Below are positions 53,447-61,226 of a stretch of DNA of 64,000 bases, piece after piece. Below the pieces are notes generated by a model, which worked only from the letters and a program-made list of their open reading frames with translations, had not been told where the DNA came from and did no database searches. This stretch comes from Mycolicibacterium lutetiense. Lineage in GTDB: Bacteria > Actinomycetota > Actinomycetes > Mycobacteriales > Mycobacteriaceae. The DNA lies in NCBI RefSeq assembly GCF_017876775.1, contig NZ_JAGIOP010000002.1, forward strand, positions 2,108,001-2,172,000, read 5' to 3'. The translations under genes were made by a program, and so were the position numbers. The first letter of the stretch is position 1; every line of letters starts with the position of its first letter.

Positions 53447-54436
53447 GTGAAGAACATCGCGCTTTGCTTCGACCACTCAGATGAACATCCCGGACTCCGT
53501 GACGCGTCGAATGCCGAGATACTTTTTCGGTTGCTGGACGACACCGATCAGTTGACCTGGTATCACAGCGGCGCGGCCACGCAGCCCGGCAGACGTATCA
53601 CGCCGGGCCGCCGCGGCGACTCGGCCAGCGAAGCCCGGACGGCCATCGCCGAGGCGTATCGCTTCCTCGGCGACGCGTGGGATCCCGGAGATCGGATCTT
53701 CGTGTTCGGCGGCGGCGAGGGTGGGCATCGCGCCGGTGAACTGGCCACGCTCCTCGGCACGGTCGGCTTGTTGCCGGCTCATTCCGATGACGTTCTGGAC
53801 TACGCACTGGCCACCTATGTCCTGCCCCGTACGGCGCGCACGCCCCAGGACTGGCGACAGATCAGGGTGTTGGCGGCCCAGTTGTTCGGTGAACGCGATC
53901 CGGCCGTGCCGGTGCGGTTCGTCGGGCTGTGGAATGCCACGGCCACTCCGGGCACCAAGCACAACAAGGGTCCGCTGCCGACAGTGGAGTCCGGCCGGCA
54001 CGCGGTGGCGATCGACGGCGGTCGCCGGTCGATGCGGTACGGCGAACGCCTGGACGAAGTCTGGTTCCGTGGATCCCACGGCGATGTCACCGGCGGCGCC
54101 GGCGCGTGCTGGCCGCTGGCCGACATCGCTCTGGACTGGATGCTCGACGGGGCCATCTCCTCGGGGCTGCGGGTTCACGATCACAGCGCCTGCCCCACCG
54201 ATCTCGACGCCCTGGCCGGGACTGCGCCGGCGATCGGCCGGTGCCGGCCGCCGCTGGATGCCAAGGTGCATGCCAGTGTCGAGGTGTACCTGCGTTCGCA
54301 TCCGCACTATTGGCGGCGACTGCCCGCGCGTTTCGAATGGACCGACACCGAGTGGCTGGCGCGCGGTGAGCGCCTGGTCCACACGCCCGTGACGGTGCCG
54401 GTGCAGCGCGACATTCTCACCGCCGTCGCCTCGTGA
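53447..54436 (+). CDS. DUF2235-like protein lacking the catalytic serine
   Basis: A 329-residue protein from GTG at 53447, with GGGGG upstream. The start VKNIALCFD, the WDPGDRIFVFGGGEGGHRAGELATLLG block (cited in parts: GDRIFVFGG) and VWFRGSHGDVTGG line up with the DUF2235 alpha/beta-hydrolase fold, as in Tle-type phospholipases. However, the expected GFSRG nucleophile elbow reads GGGEG (residues 88-92): the serine position is glycine. So it should be inactive or do something other than ester hydrolysis. It lies between the glyoxalase-like gene and an acidic-tail membrane protein, an insertion relative to M. tuberculosis. Confidence 0.7.
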   Translation: MKNIALCFDHSDEHPGLRDASNAEILFRLLDDTDQLTWYHSGAATQPGRRITPGRRGDSASEARTAIAEAYRFLGDAWDPGDRIFVFGGGEGGHRAGELATLLGTVGLLPAHSDDVLDYALATYVLPRTARTPQDWRQIRVLAAQLFGERDPAVPVRFVGLWNATATPGTKHNKGPLPTVESGRHAVAIDGGRRSMRYGERLDEVWFRGSHGDVTGGAGACWPLADIALDWMLDGAISSGLRVHDHSACPTDLDALAGTAPAIGRCRPPLDAKVHASVEVYLRSHPHYWRRLPARFEWTDTEWLARGERLVHTPVTVPVQRDILTAVAS

Positions 54437-54509
54437 AGCGTGCCGGTTTGGCTGAAGTTTGCTGAGTTAGGCCCGCCGCCCAACCGAAGGTCCGTGATAT
54501 ACCCACCTG

Positions 54510-55361
54510 GTGGGGATTATCGATTCAGTCACGGAGCGGGGGCGGGAGTTGGCTAGTTTCGAACCGGGTGCATGGACTGCACTCGCAGCATGGGTGGCGA
54601 TTGCCGTCGTCGTCGTCGCGTTGATCTATGTGTGGCGGCAATATCTGAAGGCCAGGGACCGCCGCGCCGAGCTGACCCAGCCGAACGTGTCGATGTTCAT
54701 GGAGCCGAGCGGGGCCGATTGGCACCTGGTGGAGCTGGTCGTCCGCAATTACGGTCAGCGGCCGGCCTACGGGTTGCGGTTCGAATTCGCGAATCCGCCG
54801 ACCGTCGGCAAGTACGAAAGCTCTTATGACGACAAGTTCGTCGACATCGTGCCGTTGAACCTGCCCGCCGAGATCCCTTACCTGGCGCCGTCGCAGGAGT
54901 GGCGCATCGTGTGGGATTCGGCGCTGGACCGTAAGCAACTCGGTGAGTCGATCGCTTCCCGTTTCGACGGGGCGGTCACCTACTACGACGAGCCTGGCTC
55001 CCCCGGCAAGCCCAGCGGCCGCAAGCTGCGCAACACCGCGGTGCTGGATTGGGCGACGCTGCCGCCGGTGGACCGCATGGAACTGCTGACCACGCACGAC
55101 CAGGCCCGCCGGGAGAAACAGAAGCTGGAGTTGTTGCGCGGTGTGCTGACCTATTTCCAGTACGCGGCCAAGGAATCCGACGAGGAAAAGCTGCGCTCGG
55201 AGATCAACCGCATCAATGCCCTGGGCGCCGAGCTGCGGTCCCGCTGGCGCGACCGCTACGAGGCCGGCGATGACGATGACGACGATGATTACGACGATGA
55301 CGATCCCGAGACCGATCTGATCACGCAGCCGCCTTCCTCCGGCAGGCGTCATCGGGCCTGA
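54510..55361 (+). CDS. Membrane protein with acidic tail (Rv0633c-like)
   Basis: A 283-residue protein from GTG. One transmembrane helix lies at about residues 21-42 (TALAAWVAIAVVVVALIYVW, 20 residues). A soluble domain of about 160 residues follows (WHLVELVVRNYGQRPAYGLRFEF), then a charged helix with REKQKLELL and ELRSRWRDRYEAG, and finally a poly-aspartate tail DDDDDDDYDDDDPE. The soluble part would face the cytoplasm or the outside depending on orientation. By place and size it matches Rv0633c. Function unknown; the tail could bind cations or basic proteins. Confidence 0.6.
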   Translation: MGIIDSVTERGRELASFEPGAWTALAAWVAIAVVVVALIYVWRQYLKARDRRAELTQPNVSMFMEPSGADWHLVELVVRNYGQRPAYGLRFEFANPPTVGKYESSYDDKFVDIVPLNLPAEIPYLAPSQEWRIVWDSALDRKQLGESIASRFDGAVTYYDEPGSPGKPSGRKLRNTAVLDWATLPPVDRMELLTTHDQARREKQKLELLRGVLTYFQYAAKESDEEKLRSEINRINALGAELRSRWRDRYEAGDDDDDDDYDDDDPETDLITQPPSSGRRHRA

Positions 55362-55384
55362 GCCCACTCGCTAGCATCAGTGCG

Positions 55385-56095
55385 ATGAGCAGCCTGGTGA
55401 GCTACGAGCTCAACAATGCCGTGGTCACGATCACGATGGACGACGGCAAGGTCAACGCACTGTCGCCTGCCATGCAGGCCGAGATCAATGCGGCACTGGA
55501 TCAGGCGGCTGCCGGTGCGGCGGCCGGCGAGGTGAAAGCCGTGGTGCTGGCCGGCAATTCCAAGGTGTTCAGCGGCGGGTTCGACCTGAGCGTGTTCTCG
55601 TCGGGCGACGCGGCGGCAACCCTGGGCATGCTCGCCGGCGGTTTCGAGTTGTCGGTGCGGTGTTTGAGCTTCCCGGTGCCGGTGATCATGGCTGCCACCG
55701 GGCATGCCATCGCGATGGGCTCGTTCCTGCTGTTGTCCGGTGATCACCGGGTCGGCGCGGTGACGTCGCGGTGCCAGGCCAACGAGGTGAAGATCGGGAT
55801 GACGCTGCCGATCTCGGCCATCGAGATCATGCGGATGCGCTTGACCCGGGCCGCTTTTCAGCGCGGGATCGCCATGGCTGCGGTGTTCACCGGGGACGCG
55901 GCCATCGCCGGCGGCTGGCTCGATGAGGTCGTGGAGGCCGATGCAGTGCTGTCGCGCGCCCAAGAGGTGGCCGCGGAGGCTGCCGCGACCTTGAACACCG
56001 GTGCACACGTGGCCAGCAAGCTCAAGGCCCGTGCCGAGGCCCTGACCGCGATTCGCGCTGGAATCGACGGCTTGGCAACCGAATTCGCGGGCTAG
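55385..56095 (+). CDS. echA3: Enoyl-CoA hydratase family protein (EchA3-like)
   Basis: A 236-residue crotonase. The first oxyanion-hole segment is GNSKVFSGGFDLSVF and the second ATGHAIAMGSFLLLSGD. The usual catalytic glutamate pair is not evident (VKIGMTLPISAIEIM has only Glu at a later place), so the exact reaction is uncertain; in such shorter family members the fold may serve isomerases or hydrolases. It follows the acidic-tail protein by 23 bases, as at Rv0632c. Confidence 0.85.
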   Translation: MSSLVSYELNNAVVTITMDDGKVNALSPAMQAEINAALDQAAAGAAAGEVKAVVLAGNSKVFSGGFDLSVFSSGDAAATLGMLAGGFELSVRCLSFPVPVIMAATGHAIAMGSFLLLSGDHRVGAVTSRCQANEVKIGMTLPISAIEIMRMRLTRAAFQRGIAMAAVFTGDAAIAGGWLDEVVEADAVLSRAQEVAAEAAATLNTGAHVASKLKARAEALTAIRAGIDGLATEFAG

Positions 56096-56285
56096 GTTTG
56101 CCGGGGCTCCGGCGCTTCGCACCTGCCACTTCAGCCCCCAGACGTGCAGCCTGCTGGCGCAACCAGTCCGCGACCTGGCCCAACCATTCCGGCTAGGTCA
56201 GCGGAGGGGCAGGCACGTAGTCAACACCGCGCGTTCCCCGCCCCGCACCCGCTTACCGACAGCTGCGCACGCTTTCGCCCCGTAA

Positions 56286-56306
56286 TACATGTATGTGCTA
56301 TGCATA
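56286..56306. promoter_or_regulatory. Two 8-bp palindromes before the MarR gene
   Basis: TACATGTA (56286-56293) and TATGCATA (56299-56306) are perfect palindromes with centres 13 bases apart, directly before the MarR start. Likely a MarR operator and overlapping the promoter. Confidence 0.5.
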
Positions 56307-56310
56307 TATC

Positions 56311-56769
56311 GTGTCTCGCTACAACCAACTCGATGAGCTCCTGGTGCGCATCCACATCGTCCGGCAGCGCCCGGGTTGGCGGCGCCGGCTGATCGACGCG
56401 TCGGGCGGCGTCCCGTCGCTGTCGACGCTGCGGGCGCTGCGCGCCGTCGAGCAGCGGGAGAAGGCCGGGCAGAGCGCTTCGGTCGGCGAGGTCGCCGAGT
56501 ACATGGCCGTCGAGCACTCCACCGCCAGCCGCACGGTCGGCAACGTCGTCGCCGCCGGGCTGCTCACCAAAACCCACGACGCCGAGGATCAGCGCCGGTG
56601 CGCCCTCACCCTTACCGATGACGGCCGCAAGGCCCTGGCCGACGTCACCGAGCGGCGCCGGGAAATGGTCGCCGAGACCGTGGCCGAATGGTCGGAGTCC
56701 GACGTCGACACCCTCGTCGACCTGTTGGAGCGACTGGTCACCGATTTCGAGCGGGGGGTCAGCTCGTGA
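56311..56769 (+). CDS. MarR-family transcriptional regulator
   Basis: A 152-residue MarR regulator. GTG at 56311 is preferred because palindromes sit just before it; an ATG at 56293 would place them inside the gene. The winged helix (residues about 45-110) shows VGEVAEYMAVEHSTASRTVGNVVAAGLLTKTHDAEDQRRCALTLTDDG, cited in parts as VEHSTASRTV and DQRRCALTLT. The MFS gene starts within its stop (GTGA), so it controls an exporter, probably with a small-molecule inducer. Confidence 0.88.
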   Translation: MSRYNQLDELLVRIHIVRQRPGWRRRLIDASGGVPSLSTLRALRAVEQREKAGQSASVGEVAEYMAVEHSTASRTVGNVVAAGLLTKTHDAEDQRRCALTLTDDGRKALADVTERRREMVAETVAEWSESDVDTLVDLLERLVTDFERGVSS

Positions 56770-58016
56770 CAGCCGAGACCACTGCCCGCCCGCAGCCGCG
56801 CGGCGCCCTGCGGTTGATGTTCGACCCGGTCTTCGGCGCCCTGTTCTGGGGCAAGATTTTCTCCGTCGTCGCGGTGTGGACGCACGGCATCGTCGCGGCC
56901 ATCGTGATCTTCGACGCCACCGGTTCGGCGGTCATGGTGGGCATGGTCGGTGTCGCACAGTTCCTGCCCCAACTCATCCTCAGCCCCACCAGCGGCAAGT
57001 GGGCCGATATCGGCGACCCCGCCCGCCAGATTCTGTGGGGCCGGGTGTTGTGCATCATCGGCTCGGGCTCGACCGCACTGTGGCTGGGCCTGTCCCCCGA
57101 CCTGCAGGGCACTGCGGCGGCGGTACCCGTGCTGGTCGGCTCCACCCTGGTCGGCTTCGGGTTCGTCATCGGCGGCCCGGCCATGCAGTCGATCGTCCCG
57201 AGCCTGATCCGCGACGGCGAGCTGGCGACGGCCATGGCGCTCAACAGCATTCCGATGACCATCGGCCGCATCCTGGGTCCGGCCATCGGCGCCCTACTGG
57301 CCGCCCGTCTCGGTGCGGCGCCCGGCTTCGCGATCAGCGCGGGCCTGCACATGGTATTCGCGATCTTCCTGCTGCTGGTCACCTTCCCGACCCGACCGGA
57401 GCGCAGCCCGCACCGGGACTACCGTGTGCGCGCGGCGGTGGCATACGTCTGGCGGGACCGCCCGCTGCTGCTGGCCCTGCTGGCCGTGGCGACGGTCGGA
57501 TTCGCCTCCGATCCGTCGATCACGCTCACCCCGTCGATGGCCGAGGAGCTCGGCGGCGGTGCTCACCTGGTGGGTGCGCTGTCGGCGGCGTTCGGCATCG
57601 GCGCGGCGGTCGGCATGGTGGCACTGGCGTCGATGCGTGGACGGCTGGCGGCCGCCCGGGTGTCGGCGATCGGGCTGTGGCTGCTCGTGGCGGGCTGCGG
57701 ACTGCTCGCCCTGGGTACCGTCACGCCCTTGGCGCTGGCCGGTTTCGCGGTCGCGGGGCTGGGCTTCGGTTGGGCGATGACCGGCCTGAGCACCGTCGTT
57801 CAAGAGCGGGCACCCGAAGAACTGCGGGGCCGCATCATGGCGCTGTGGCTGGTCGGCTTCCTCGGGTCGCGCCCGTTCGCCGCGGCGTTGTTGGGCGGCG
57901 CGGCCGACATGTTCAGCGTGCGGGTGGCGTTCGTCATCGCAGGCGCGCTGACCCTCGCGGTCGCACTTGCGGCCCGACCCGCCGCGCTGTCGGCACCAAA
58001 CCCAGCAACTCTTTGA
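56766..58016 (+). CDS. MFS transporter (MFS_3 type)
   Basis: A 416-residue major facilitator with about 12 hydrophobic helices, from GTG at 56766 overlapping the MarR stop by four bases. The N-terminal FWGKIFSVVAVWTHGIVAAIVIF and the GKWADIGDPAR loop, and later QERAPEELRGRIMAL, are characteristic of the MFS_3 (enterobactin-exporter-like) group. Coupling to a MarR regulator suggests export of a drug-like or metabolic compound; the substrate is unknown. Confidence 0.85.
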   Translation: MTAETTARPQPRGALRLMFDPVFGALFWGKIFSVVAVWTHGIVAAIVIFDATGSAVMVGMVGVAQFLPQLILSPTSGKWADIGDPARQILWGRVLCIIGSGSTALWLGLSPDLQGTAAAVPVLVGSTLVGFGFVIGGPAMQSIVPSLIRDGELATAMALNSIPMTIGRILGPAIGALLAARLGAAPGFAISAGLHMVFAIFLLLVTFPTRPERSPHRDYRVRAAVAYVWRDRPLLLALLAVATVGFASDPSITLTPSMAEELGGGAHLVGALSAAFGIGAAVGMVALASMRGRLAAARVSAIGLWLLVAGCGLLALGTVTPLALAGFAVAGLGFGWAMTGLSTVVQERAPEELRGRIMALWLVGFLGSRPFAAALLGGAADMFSVRVAFVIAGALTLAVALAARPAALSAPNPATL

Positions 58017-58040
58017 CCGGGTCTCCTATCGTGTCTGTCG

Positions 58041-61000
58041 ATGGCACTGCACCTGCACCGGGCCGAGCGCACCGATCTGCTCGCCGACGGGCTGGCAGAT
58101 CTGCTGTCGCACCCGCCGGCTGACCCGTTCGCCCAGGAGTTGGTGCTGGTGCCGGCCAAGGGTGTGGAGCGTTGGCTGAGTCAGCGGCTGTCGAACCGGT
58201 TGGGGGTGTGCGCGGCGGTCGAGTTCCGCAACCCGCGTTCGCTGATCGCCGAGTTGACCGGGACCGCCGAGGACGATCCGTGGTCGGCCGACGCGATGGC
58301 CTGGCCGCTGCTGGCGGTCATCGACGACAACCTGGATCAGCCGTGGTGTGCGCCGGTGGCCACCCATCTCGGTCACTTCGAGACCGGTGACGAGTATGAG
58401 CTGCGTCAGGGCCGACGCTATGCGGTGGCCCGACGGTTGGCCGGACTGTTCGCCTCGTATGCGCGGCAGCGCCCGCAACTGCTGATCGATTGGGCGGAGC
58501 TGCCCGAGGACCTGTCCTGGCAGGCTCCGTTGTGGCAGGCACTGCTCGAGCGGATCGACGCCGATCCCCCGCACCTGCGGCACGCGAAAACCCTTGCCCG
58601 GCTGATGGAATCGCCCAGTGATCTGCCCGAGCGGCTGTCGTTGTTCGGGCACACCCGGTTACCGGCCACCGAGATCGAACTGCTCACCGCGCTGGCCACC
58701 CATCACGATCTGCACCTGTGGCTGCCGCACCCCAGCGATGGCCTGTGGCAGTCACTGGCCGCGCACACCGGCGCGCTCCCCCGTCGCGAGGACAACAGTC
58801 ACCGCGTGGTGGGCCACCCGCTGCTGGCCACCCTCGGCCGCGATCTGCGGGAGCTGCAGCGCGGGCTGCCGATTCCGGACACCGACGAATATCTCAGTGG
58901 CACAGGCTATCCCGATACAGTCCTGGGCTGGCTGCAGTCGGATATTGCGGCCAACGCGGTGCGGCCGACCGGGCGGGTGCCGCGGCGGGAGGACCGCTCG
59001 GTGCAGGTGCACAGCTGCCACGGCCCGGCCCGTCAGATCGAGGTGCTGCGTGAGGTGCTCCTAGGCCTGCTCGCCGACGATCCGACACTGGAGCCCCGCG
59101 ACATCCTGGTGATGTGCCCCGATATCGAGACCTACGCACCGTTGATCACGGCCGGGTTCGGGCTGGGCGATGTGGTACGCGGCGCGCATCCGGCGCACCG
59201 GCTGCGGGTGCGGCTGGCCGATCGTGCCCTGGTACAGACGAATCCGCTGCTGTCGGTGGCCGCGTCGGTGCTGGCTTTGGCCGGCGGGCGGGCCACCGCG
59301 AGCGAGGTGCTCAACCTGGCCGAGTCCGATCCGGTGCGGGCCCAGTTCGGGTTCACCGACGATGATCTGGAGGCCATCACCGCCTGGGTACGTGAGGCCA
59401 ACATCCGGTGGGGTTTCGACCAGGAGCACCGCGGCCCGTACGGCGTCGAGTTCCTACACAACACCTGGCGTTTCGGCATCGACCGGGTGTTGGCCGGGGT
59501 GGCGATGTCCGATGACTCGCACGCCTGGCTGGGCACCACGCTGCCGCTCGATGACGTCAGCAGTAACCGGGTCGAGCTGGCCGGCCGGTTCGCCGACTTC
59601 GTGGAGACGCTCAGCCACACGGTCCGTCAGCTCAGCGGTGTCCGACCGTTGCACGAGTGGCTATCGGCGCTGAGCACCGGGATCGAGGCGCTGGCCTGTT
59701 CCGACGAGGAGTGGCCTGCGGCCCAGGTGCAGCGCGAGTTCGCGGACATCACCGACGCCGCAGGTGCGGCAGCAACACCGCTGCGGCTCAGTGATGTTCG
59801 GGCGCTGCTGGATCGGCATCTGGCGGGTCGTCCGACGCGCGCCAACTTCCGTACCGGAACCCTGACGGTGTGCACCATGGTGCCGATGCGCTCGGTTCCG
59901 CACCGGGTGGTGTGCCTGGTCGGACTGGACGACGGTGTGTTTCCGCGACTGGGGGCCGTCGACGGCGACGACGTGCTGGCCCGCGATCCCCGCACCGGTG
60001 AGCGCGACATCCGCTCGGAGGACCGCCAGTTGCTGCTCGACGCGATCAGCGCGGCCACGCAGACGCTCGTGGTCACCTATACCGGCGCCAACGAGTACTC
60101 CGGTCAGGCCCGGCCGCCGGCGGTGCCGCTGGCCGAGCTGCTCGACACCCTCAGGGTCACCGCCGAGCAACCCCCGGCCGTTGTCACCACACACCCGTTG
60201 CAGCCCTTCGACATTCGCAACGTCACGCCCGGCGCTTTGCTACCCGACGGGCCGTTCACCTTCGACCCCACCGTGCTCACCGCGGCACAGGCCAGCGCCG
60301 GGCAGCGGGCGAGCCGGCCGCCGTTCTTCGCGCATCAGCTGCCGGCCCTTCCCACTGGTGACGTCGCGTTGGAGGATCTCGTCACCTTCTTCAGGGATCC
60401 GGTGAAGGGCTTCTTCCGGGCGCTGGACTACACGCTGCCCTGGGATGTGGACGGGGTGTCGGATGTGATGCCGGTCGATATCGATGCCCTGGAGGAATGG
60501 ACTGTCGGCGATCGGATGCTCGGCGACATCATGCGGGGCATGACCCCGGCCGACGCCCAGCAGGCCGAGTGGCGGCGCGGCACCCTGCCGCCGGGACAGT
60601 TGGGCTGGCGCCGCGCGATCGCGCTGCGCGATCGGTGCGCACTGCTGGCCACCGAGGCGCTGCGGTACCGGGACGCCGACCCGCAGGCCTTTGACGTCGA
60701 TATCCAGCTGGGCGGCGGGCGGCGGATCACCGGGACGGTCTCGCCGGTGTTCGGTGACCGGCTGGTGTCGGTGACCTACTCCAAGCTCGGCGGCAAGCAC
60801 CTCCTGCAGTCCTGGATTCCGTTGTTGGCGTTGGCTGCCGGGCATTCCGGCCGGGACTGGTCGGCGGTGTGCATCGGGCGGCCCCGGCGCGGCGACACCC
60901 CGCTCATCGAAACGTTGGACAGCCCGGACGATCCGGTCGCGCTACTCGGCGATCTGGTGGCCATCTATGACGCGGGCCGCCGGGAGCCACTGCCGCTGCC

Positions 61001-61226
61001 CGTCAAGACCTCCTATGCGTGGGCGGCAGCGCGCCATGCCGGTGACGACCCGGAGCGCGAGGCCTCCTACCGATGGCGCAGTGGAAGATTCCCCGGCGAG
61101 GATGAGGCGCCGGCCCATGTGCGGGCGTGGGGCCGCAGTGCACCGTTGAGCCGGCTGGTCGGGCTGGTCGAGTACGCCGAGCGGTTGTGGCTGCCCGTCC
61201 TGCAGGCCGAAAGGTCGCGCCGGTGA
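58041..61226 (+). CDS. recC: RecBCD subunit RecC
   Basis: A 1061-residue RecC. It begins MALHLHRAERTDLLADGLADLL and has PAKGVERWLSQRLSNRLG at the start of the helicase-like domain, which lacks Walker motifs as RecC should. The end KTSYAWAAARHAGDDPEREASYRWRSGRFPGEDE... is the typical nuclease-like C-terminal part. RecC recognises Chi sites in the RecBCD complex that processes DNA ends. recB follows with a GTGA overlap. The length fits mycobacterial RecC. Confidence 0.96.
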   Translation: MALHLHRAERTDLLADGLADLLSHPPADPFAQELVLVPAKGVERWLSQRLSNRLGVCAAVEFRNPRSLIAELTGTAEDDPWSADAMAWPLLAVIDDNLDQPWCAPVATHLGHFETGDEYELRQGRRYAVARRLAGLFASYARQRPQLLIDWAELPEDLSWQAPLWQALLERIDADPPHLRHAKTLARLMESPSDLPERLSLFGHTRLPATEIELLTALATHHDLHLWLPHPSDGLWQSLAAHTGALPRREDNSHRVVGHPLLATLGRDLRELQRGLPIPDTDEYLSGTGYPDTVLGWLQSDIAANAVRPTGRVPRREDRSVQVHSCHGPARQIEVLREVLLGLLADDPTLEPRDILVMCPDIETYAPLITAGFGLGDVVRGAHPAHRLRVRLADRALVQTNPLLSVAASVLALAGGRATASEVLNLAESDPVRAQFGFTDDDLEAITAWVREANIRWGFDQEHRGPYGVEFLHNTWRFGIDRVLAGVAMSDDSHAWLGTTLPLDDVSSNRVELAGRFADFVETLSHTVRQLSGVRPLHEWLSALSTGIEALACSDEEWPAAQVQREFADITDAAGAAATPLRLSDVRALLDRHLAGRPTRANFRTGTLTVCTMVPMRSVPHRVVCLVGLDDGVFPRLGAVDGDDVLARDPRTGERDIRSEDRQLLLDAISAATQTLVVTYTGANEYSGQARPPAVPLAELLDTLRVTAEQPPAVVTTHPLQPFDIRNVTPGALLPDGPFTFDPTVLTAAQASAGQRASRPPFFAHQLPALPTGDVALEDLVTFFRDPVKGFFRALDYTLPWDVDGVSDVMPVDIDALEEWTVGDRMLGDIMRGMTPADAQQAEWRRGTLPPGQLGWRRAIALRDRCALLATEALRYRDADPQAFDVDIQLGGGRRITGTVSPVFGDRLVSVTYSKLGGKHLLQSWIPLLALAAGHSGRDWSAVCIGRPRRGDTPLIETLDSPDDPVALLGDLVAIYDAGRREPLPLPVKTSYAWAAARHAGDDPEREASYRWRSGRFPGEDEAPAHVRAWGRSAPLSRLVGLVEYAERLWLPVLQAERSRR

